Of a DNA stretch of 64,000 bases, positions 59,523 to 64,000 are shown piece after piece. Position numbers and translations under genes: made by a program. Below the pieces are notes generated by a model. The model did not search any database and was not told the origin of the DNA. It worked only from the letters and a program-made list of their open reading frames with translations. Source of the stretch: Deltaproteobacteria bacterium (GTDB lineage Bacteria; Myxococcota_A; UBA9160; SMWR01); the NCBI GenBank assembly GCA_019310965.1, contig JAFDDG010000002.1:30817-94816 (forward strand), in the 5' to 3' direction. Numbering within the stretch: position 1 is the stretch's first letter; the number at the start of each line of letters is the position of its first letter.

Positions 59523-60731
59523 TCAATCGCGTCGCAACAACAGACAACCACCGAGCGGTCCTCCTCCCGCGGCAGCCACTGCCACTCTCGGGTCGCCGGG
59601 CACCTGTCGCTCGCCCCCTTCGCCCCAGAGCTGCACGCAGGCCTCGTGCAGGAAGCCGTAGCCGTGCAGGCGTCCGGCAGAGAGCTGACCACCATGGGTG
59701 TTGAGCGGAAGCTCGCCGTTGCGGGCGATGCGCGCGCCGCCTTCGACGAAGGCACCACCCTCGCCCTTTCCGCAGAAACCCAGCGCCTCGAGCCACGCCA
59801 GCGCGATGAAGCTGAAGCCATCGTAGAGCTCCGCGACGTCAACATCGGCGGGCTTCAGGTCCGTGCGCTCCCAGAGCATGGCGCCGGCATCGCGCAGCGC
59901 CATCGTCGTCAGGTCGTCGAACTGGTCCCATGAAGGCCGCCCGCGCAGAGCCGAGCCCACCGACTCGACCCACAGCGCCGGCTTCCGGCAATCGCGAGCG
60001 GCCTCCGTGCTCGACACGACGACGGCGGTCGCACCGTCGACGGGCACATCGCAGTCGTAGAGGCAGAACGGGGTCGAGATCATCCGCGCCGAGAGATAGT
60101 CGTCGAGGCTCATGGGTTCGCGGTAGATCGCCTTCGGATTGAGTGCCGCGTTGCTGCGTGCGTTGAGGGCGATTTGTGCCAGCTGCTCGCGAGTGGTGCC
60201 GTACTCGTAGAAATGGCGCTGGGCAGACATTGCGATCCAGTTCGCGGCGGAGTACGAACGAAATGGAAGCGTGAACTCCATCATTCCGCTCATGCGCGGA
60301 GCCCTGCCGGAGCCACCCTCCTCCCCAGGGAGTCCGAGCCCCTGGCGCCCGCCCTTGCCCTGGGCCGTGCCCTCCCACACGGAGCGAAAGACCAGCACAT
60401 GCTTCACCACGCCGGTCGCAACAGCCATGCAGGCATTGATCACCGCACCGAGCTGCCCCGGCTGTTCCGGGCCGCCGTCGAACCAGTCGAGCTCGAGCCG
60501 CAGCGCGTCGTGCACCTCGCTGATGCCGGCGCCGGAAAAGCCCCTCGGCGTGCCGACATTTCCCGGATACGTCGCGAGCCCGTCGATGTCCTGGCGGCTG
60601 AGCCCCGCATCCTCGATGGCTGCGATGCACGCGTCGAGGGTGAGCTCGAGCGGATCGCGGCCCAGGCGACGCCCGACTTGCGACTGAGCGGCCCCTGTAA
60701 TGCACGCGCGGCGGGCGAGGCCTTCGGTCAT
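59523..60731 (-). CDS. Ltp2-like steroid side-chain aldolase (thiolase superfamily)
   Basis: A 402-residue thiolase-fold protein. DLKPADVDVAELYDGFSFIA, LEALGFCGKGEGGAFVEGGA and PLNTHGGQLSAGRLHG match Ltp2 of Mycobacterium as recalled. Ltp2-type proteins cleave the C22 steroid thioester by retro-aldol reaction. The region of the thiolase nucleophile reads PEQPGQLGAVINACMAVATG, with no cysteine at the usual place. One Tyr of the Ltp2 active site is present in ELYDGF, while the tyrosine of the AYIHG region is replaced by arginine (GRLHG). The stop lies just upstream of a DUF35 gene overlap (ATGA-type) that encodes its partner. Confidence 0.83.
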   Translation of the reverse strand: MTEGLARRACITGAAQSQVGRRLGRDPLELTLDACIAAIEDAGLSRQDIDGLATYPGNVGTPRGFSGAGISEVHDALRLELDWFDGGPEQPGQLGAVINACMAVATGVVKHVLVFRSVWEGTAQGKGGRQGLGLPGEEGGSGRAPRMSGMMEFTLPFRSYSAANWIAMSAQRHFYEYGTTREQLAQIALNARSNAALNPKAIYREPMSLDDYLSARMISTPFCLYDCDVPVDGATAVVVSSTEAARDCRKPALWVESVGSALRGRPSWDQFDDLTTMALRDAGAMLWERTDLKPADVDVAELYDGFSFIALAWLEALGFCGKGEGGAFVEGGARIARNGELPLNTHGGQLSAGRLHGYGFLHEACVQLWGEGGERQVPGDPRVAVAAAGGGPLGGCLLLRRD

Positions 60732-61147
60732 GCCGGATCCTCACGCGGCTCGAAGAGCGGAATCCAGACATCTTCGTGCTTCTCGAACACCACCTGCACC
60801 GGCATGCCGATGCTGACACGCTCCGCCGGACAGTGGACGATGTTGGTCATCAAGCGCAATCCGCGCTGCTCCTCGATCTCGACGATCGCGATGCAATAGG
60901 GGTGGTCGGGAGACGGCACCCACGGCTGATGGTTCAACGTGAAGGTCAGCACCGTGGCGCGCCCCGAGACGGCGGCCGGAGCGAGCTGCTTGCCGAGGCA
61001 GTCCGGACACACCGGCTGCGGCGGGTGGATGAAGCTCCGGCAGGGCTCGCAGCGCAGGAAGCGCAGCTCACCGTGTTCGCCCCCCTGCCAGAAATGCCGG
61101 TTGCGGTCGCTGAGCCGCGGCAACAGCCGGAAGGGCTTGTCGGCCAT
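60728..61147 (-). CDS. DUF35 zinc-ribbon/OB-fold protein, partner of the Ltp2-like aldolase
   Basis: A 139-residue protein. The rubredoxin-like zinc ribbon FLRCEPCRSFIHPPQPVCPD followed by C has two C-x2-C pairs, and VLTFTLNHQPWVPSPDHPY with AIVEIEEQRGLRLMTNIV makes the OB-fold. In steroid degraders DUF35 domains bind acyl-CoA and activate Ltp2-type aldolases. Here it is a stand-alone gene that overlaps the aldolase start by 4 bases, so both are made together. The separated ChsH2 MaoC subunit lies at 56186. ATG at 61147. Confidence 0.87.
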   Translation of the reverse strand: MADKPFRLLPRLSDRNRHFWQGGEHGELRFLRCEPCRSFIHPPQPVCPDCLGKQLAPAAVSGRATVLTFTLNHQPWVPSPDHPYCIAIVEIEEQRGLRLMTNIVHCPAERVSIGMPVQVVFEKHEDVWIPLFEPREDPA

Positions 61148-61212
61148 GGGCGCAGGCTACGGGACGCTCCGGTGCGCCGCCAATTCGCAGACCGCGGTAG
61201 ACTGCCCGCGCC

Positions 61213-62091
61213 ATGAACGTCGCTTTTCTCGGGCTCGGTGTGATGGGCGGCCCGATGGCCGGGCATCTCGCGAGCGCAGGCCATCGCGTCAGCGTGTACA
61301 ACCGCACGCGCTCGCGCGCCGAAGACTGGGCGCGCGAGCACGCGGGCTCGATCGCAGCAACACCCGCCGAGGCCACTCGGGGCGCCGAACTCGTCTTCGC
61401 GTGCGTCGGCAACGACGACGACGTCCGCGCGATCACGCTGGCGCCGGGGGGCGCGTTCGAGGCGCTCGAGCCGCAGGCCATCTTCGTCGACCACACGACC
61501 GACTCGGCGACACTCGCCCGCGAGCTCGACGCCGCGGCACGCGCCCGCGGCGCCGGCTGCCTCGACGCGCCGGTGTCCGGCGGCCAGTCCGGCGCGGAGC
61601 AGGGCCGCCTCACGGTGATGGTGGGAGGTGAGCTCGCGGCGTTCGATCGCGCGCGCCCGGCGATGGAGGCCTACGCGCGCAAGCTCGTCCACCTGGGGCC
61701 CACCGGCAGTGGCCAGCTGGCCAAGATGGTGAACCAGATCTGCATCGCCGGTACGCTGCAAGGGCTCGCCGAGGGCCTGCACTTCGCGAAGCAGGCCGGG
61801 CTCGACGCGCACGCCGTCGTCGACGCGATCTCGCAGGGCGCCGCACAGAGCTGGCAGATGGACAACCGGGCAGCCACGATGCTGGAAGGCCGGTACGACT
61901 TCGGCTTCGCCGTCGAGTGGATGCGCAAGGATCTCGGCCTTGCCCTGGATGAATCCCGGCGCAACGGAGCGAAGCTCGAGCTCGCGGAACTCGTGGCCGA
62001 GTTCTACGCGGAAGTCGATGCCCAGGGCGGCAGGCGCTGGGACACCTCGAGCCTGCTGGCACGGCTCTCGTCCCCCGACGGCGAGCGCTGA
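61213..62091 (+). CDS. NAD(P)-dependent 3-hydroxyacid dehydrogenase (HIBADH family)
   Basis: A 292-residue protein. FLGLGVMGGPMAGHLASAGH is the Rossmann start, DAPVSGGQSGAEQGRLTVMV the substrate loop, and GSGQLAKMVNQICIAGTLQG carries the catalytic lysine. It is of the 3-hydroxyisobutyrate, tartronate-semialdehyde or GarR type. It could oxidise 3-hydroxyisobutyrate-like products of branched-chain or side-chain degradation; the substrate is not determined. ATG at 61213, 65 bases from the divergent DUF35 gene. Confidence 0.86.
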   Translation: MNVAFLGLGVMGGPMAGHLASAGHRVSVYNRTRSRAEDWAREHAGSIAATPAEATRGAELVFACVGNDDDVRAITLAPGGAFEALEPQAIFVDHTTDSATLARELDAAARARGAGCLDAPVSGGQSGAEQGRLTVMVGGELAAFDRARPAMEAYARKLVHLGPTGSGQLAKMVNQICIAGTLQGLAEGLHFAKQAGLDAHAVVDAISQGAAQSWQMDNRAATMLEGRYDFGFAVEWMRKDLGLALDESRRNGAKLELAELVAEFYAEVDAQGGRRWDTSSLLARLSSPDGER

Positions 62092-62290
62092 TCAGCCGCA
62101 CGCCGTAGAGCGACGCCAGCCTGCATCGGAGATTTCCCGAAGGAATCCGCTGCTGAGGCAGGTCGTTTGCTTGCAGCCGCACAGCACCTGTCCAGCACCA
62201 ACGAGTCCCGGGTGACGTCTATCACCAAGTTGCAGCGCCGCCAGGCCGACACCCATACGGACGGCAAGCGACCGTCCCGGAGGCAACAGG

Positions 62291-63019
62291 GTGGCCAAGA
62301 GTGCGATCGCGATCCTCGACTCGGGCAGCCCGGCCATGCGCCGACTGGGCACGCGGCTGCGACAGCTGGGCTACGGAGTGCTGCCGTGCAAGGCGCCGGA
62401 CCAGGCGGAGCGGCTGCTGCGGGCGCGCGGGCCCGACGTCGCGAGCGTCATCCTGCCGGTGGATCTTCCCACCTTCGATCTGAGCACGGCGCTGCGCTTC
62501 ATGCGCAGGCTCGAGCCCAGCGGAGAGCTGACCTTCGTCGCCACCGGGCAGCGACCAGACGCCGAAGCGCGCGCACTGCTGCGCGGCGCCGGCATCGAAT
62601 TCGCGCTGTGGGAGCCGGCGGACGATCACACACTGCGTTTCCAGATCAATCGCGCCCTGGCCTCCTCGCGGATCGTCCTCGGCGACCGCTCGCTGCTGCG
62701 CGCGCCGGCCGACTGGCCGATCGCGATCTACGCCGGCACGCGGCGCAAGCCGGCGCGCGTGTATTCGCTTTCGGCCGGTGGCTGCTACCTCGCCACGTGG
62801 CGCCCCAACATTCCCGGCGCGCGAGTCGTCATGGACCTGCCGATGGCCGACGGCCCTGTGCGCGTCGGCGGGCAAGTCGTCATGGCCAACGTCCCGGGTG
62901 ATTTCATGCGCCAGAACCTCCCAGTGGGCATGGGCATGTGCTTCCGCAACCTCCCGCACGAGATAGAGACCGCACTGTCCGCGTGGGCCGACCAACGCCA
63001 GGAAGCCCTCGGCTTCTAG
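62291..63019 (+). CDS. PilZ-domain protein with receiver-like N-terminus
   Basis: A 242-residue protein. The first 120 residues (AIAILDSGSPAMRRLGTRLR) look like a degenerate response-regulator domain without a convincing phospho-acceptor. The last 110 residues form a PilZ domain: RRKPARVYSLSAGGCYLAT has the R-x-x-x-R and [DN]-x-S-x-x-G motifs that bind cyclic-di-GMP, although the first residue of the second motif is Y-S-L-S rather than D. The protein may be a c-di-GMP effector for motility or secretion. The start is GTG at 62291 with GGAGG upstream. The preceding 199-base gap holds nothing recognised. Confidence 0.8.
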   Translation: MAKSAIAILDSGSPAMRRLGTRLRQLGYGVLPCKAPDQAERLLRARGPDVASVILPVDLPTFDLSTALRFMRRLEPSGELTFVATGQRPDAEARALLRGAGIEFALWEPADDHTLRFQINRALASSRIVLGDRSLLRAPADWPIAIYAGTRRKPARVYSLSAGGCYLATWRPNIPGARVVMDLPMADGPVRVGGQVVMANVPGDFMRQNLPVGMGMCFRNLPHEIETALSAWADQRQEALGF

Positions 63020-63028
63020 CGATTTGGC

Positions 63029-63113
63029 GGGGACGCCCCTGCCTCTTGCCTTTTCGGCCAGGCGGCACACATCTCGAGCGGCCTCTGAATAGGCAAGAGG
63101 CAAGGGCGTCCCC
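63029..63113. repeat. Long inverted repeat, REP/REPIN-like
   Basis: A 23-base arm at 63029-63051 (begins GGGGACGCCCCTGCC) is repeated inverted at 63091-63113 with one mismatch, around a 39-base spacer. It lies between the PilZ and glpD genes. The GGGGACGCCC ends are typical of repeat elements mobilised by RAYT-type transposases, but no transposase gene is in the window. It may also stop transcription. Confidence 0.55.
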
Positions 63114-63134
63114 GGTTGCTGCTAATCTTCCGCC

Positions 63135-64000
63135 GTGAACCGCGACGCGATGATCGACGCGCTATCGGCGGGCGAGGCCTTCGACGTGCTGGTGATCGGT
63201 GGTGGAGCGACCGGTCTCGGCTGCGCGGTCGACGCGACGAGCCGGGGTTGCCGGACGGCTCTGCTCGAAGCAGTTGATTTTGCCAAGGGCACGTCGAGCC
63301 GCAGCACCAAGCTGGTGCACGGCGGCGTTCGCTACCTGCAGCAGGGCAACATCGGACTCGTTCTCGAAGCCCTGCGCGAGCGCGGCAATCTGTGTCGCAA
63401 CGCGCCGCACCTGGTGCACGACCTGGCATTCGTCGTGCCGCGCTACAGGTGGTGGGAAGGCCCCTTCTACGGCGTGGGGCTCAAGATGTACGACGCCCTG
63501 GCGCGGGATCGCAAGATCGCACCGAGCGTGATCCTCGACCGCGAAGAGACGCTGCGCGAGATCCCGAACGTGGAGCCCAACGAGTTGATGGGCGGTGTGC
63601 GCTACCACGACGCGCAGTTCGACGACGCGCGCATGGCACTGTCGCTCGCGCGAACCGCTGCTGACCACGGCGGAGTCGTCGTCAACCACACGCGCGTCGT
63701 CGAGTTCGTGAAGGAAGCCGGCCAGGTGTGTGGGGTCGTCGCAATCGATGCCGAGACCGGCCGCGAACTGCGTATCCACGCGCGGGTCGTAATCAACGCC
63801 ACCGGCGTCTTCGCCGACAATTTGCGCCGCCTCGACGACCCCGAGGCCAACGTCACCACGACTCCCAGCCAAGGCGTACACCTCGTGCTCGATCGCTCCT
63901 TCCAGCCCAGCGACAGCGCGCTGATGGTGCCCCGCACCGACGACGGGCGCGTGCTCTTCATGATCCCGTGGCACGACAAGGTGCTGGTCGGCACCACCGA
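63135..64000 (+). CDS. glpD: FAD-dependent glycerol-3-phosphate dehydrogenase, partial
   Basis: The gene runs off the window edge; 288 residues are visible. FDVLVIGGGATGLGCAVDAT is the FAD-binding Rossmann start, and TSSRSTKLVHGGVRYLQQGN is the GlpD signature. VVINATGVFADNLRRL and FMIPWHDKVLVGTT at the end fit GlpD too. It oxidises sn-glycerol-3-phosphate at the inner membrane and feeds electrons to quinone. The start is GTG at 63135 (a later ATG at 63150 is also possible); no ribosome site is clear. There are no other glp genes here. Confidence 0.88.
   Translation, partial: MNRDAMIDALSAGEAFDVLVIGGGATGLGCAVDATSRGCRTALLEAVDFAKGTSSRSTKLVHGGVRYLQQGNIGLVLEALRERGNLCRNAPHLVHDLAFVVPRYRWWEGPFYGVGLKMYDALARDRKIAPSVILDREETLREIPNVEPNELMGGVRYHDAQFDDARMALSLARTAADHGGVVVNHTRVVEFVKEAGQVCGVVAIDAETGRELRIHARVVINATGVFADNLRRLDDPEANVTTTPSQGVHLVLDRSFQPSDSALMVPRTDDGRVLFMIPWHDKVLVGTT

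Noticed and set aside
1-64000. Genomic island or prophage
   Set aside because: No integrase, transposase, tRNA or phage gene was seen, and base composition looks uniform along the window by eye.
1-64000. CRISPR array or tandem repeats
   Set aside because: No regularly spaced direct repeats were noticed on either strand.

Overview
The window is about 64 kb of GC-rich, densely coded bacterial DNA with overlapping genes on both strands. It looks chromosomal and Gram-negative: there are lipoproteins with lipoboxes, a Tat-exported high-potential iron-sulfur protein, GreB, a PilZ protein and GlpD. I saw no rRNA, tRNA, CRISPR array, phage or transposase gene. The content (many acyl-CoA dehydrogenases, SDRs, thiolases, CoA ligases, CoA transferases and F420-type oxidoreductases) suits a free-living lipid and steroid degrader. 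A delta-proteobacterial, Myxococcota or Binatota-like host is possible, but the taxon cannot be fixed from this sequence. All family assignments come from recognising motifs and recalled relatives. No alignment or database search was run.

Layout. (1) 0.2-6.7 kb: housekeeping and unknown genes (SLOG-like protein, greB, membrane acyltransferase, TerB-like protein, coiled-coil anchor protein, two unknowns, GST-kappa-type isomerase, DDN-type oxidoreductase). (2) 6.8-13.7 kb: a CoA ligase and a FadD3-like ligase on the minus strand, divergent from an operon encoding FadE30/IpdE1-like and IpdF-like enzymes, a MaoC hydratase, an SDR and a DDN-type protein. (3) 13.7-16.2 kb: an esterase lipoprotein and a HiPIP. 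(4) 16.2-25.1 kb: a nine-gene minus-strand operon, ipdA-ipdB-ipdC-echA20-fadE31-fadE-fadA6-SDR-fadE. With (2) it forms an almost complete set for degrading steroid rings C and D (the HIP pathway known from Mycobacterium and Rhodococcus). (5) 25.3-31.1 kb: two CoA ligases, a cyclase-family hydrolase, an SCP-x-type thiolase and an NTF2/SnoaL-like protein. (6) 31.3-38.9 kb: phosphohydrolase, EF-hand esterase, 7-alpha-HSDH-like SDR with a DapB-like partner, DUF1214 protein, two small exported proteins. (7) 38.9-44.6 kb: enoyl-CoA hydratase, SCP-x thiolase, an HMG-CoA-synthase-like/DUF35 fusion and an alpha/beta pair of acyl-CoA dehydrogenases. (8) 44.7-53.1 kb: STAS-like protein, LLM oxidoreductase, two Nudix hydrolases, a carboxyltransferase, a TPR/HExxH lipoprotein and a DUF3604 protein. 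(9) 53.1-61.1 kb: two enoyl-CoA hydratases, a dienoyl-CoA-reductase-like SDR, ChsH1- and ChsH2-like hydratase subunits, an alpha-methylacyl-CoA racemase, a CaiB-type CoA transferase, an Ltp2-like aldolase and its DUF35 partner; this reads as sterol side-chain removal. (10) 61.2-64 kb: 3-hydroxyacid dehydrogenase, PilZ protein, a large inverted repeat and the start of glpD.

How it fits together. AMACR, CaiB, acyl-CoA dehydrogenase pairs, ChsH1/ChsH2 and Ltp2/DUF35 would shorten a branched sterol side chain. FadD3, IpdE1, IpdF, IpdC, EchA20, IpdAB, FadA6 and FadE31-type enzymes would dismantle rings C and D. The genes for rings A and B (KstD, Ksh, Hsa) are not in the window.

The most interesting non-coding signal is a palindrome, ATACG-N3-CGTAT. 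It occurs at four promoter positions: between fadD3 and fadE30, between ipdA and the ligase pair, and twice between the racemase and CaiB genes. Each copy sits on or beside a likely -10 box. It resembles neither the KstR nor the KstR2 operator as I recall them, and suggests a single unidentified repressor for both halves of the pathway.
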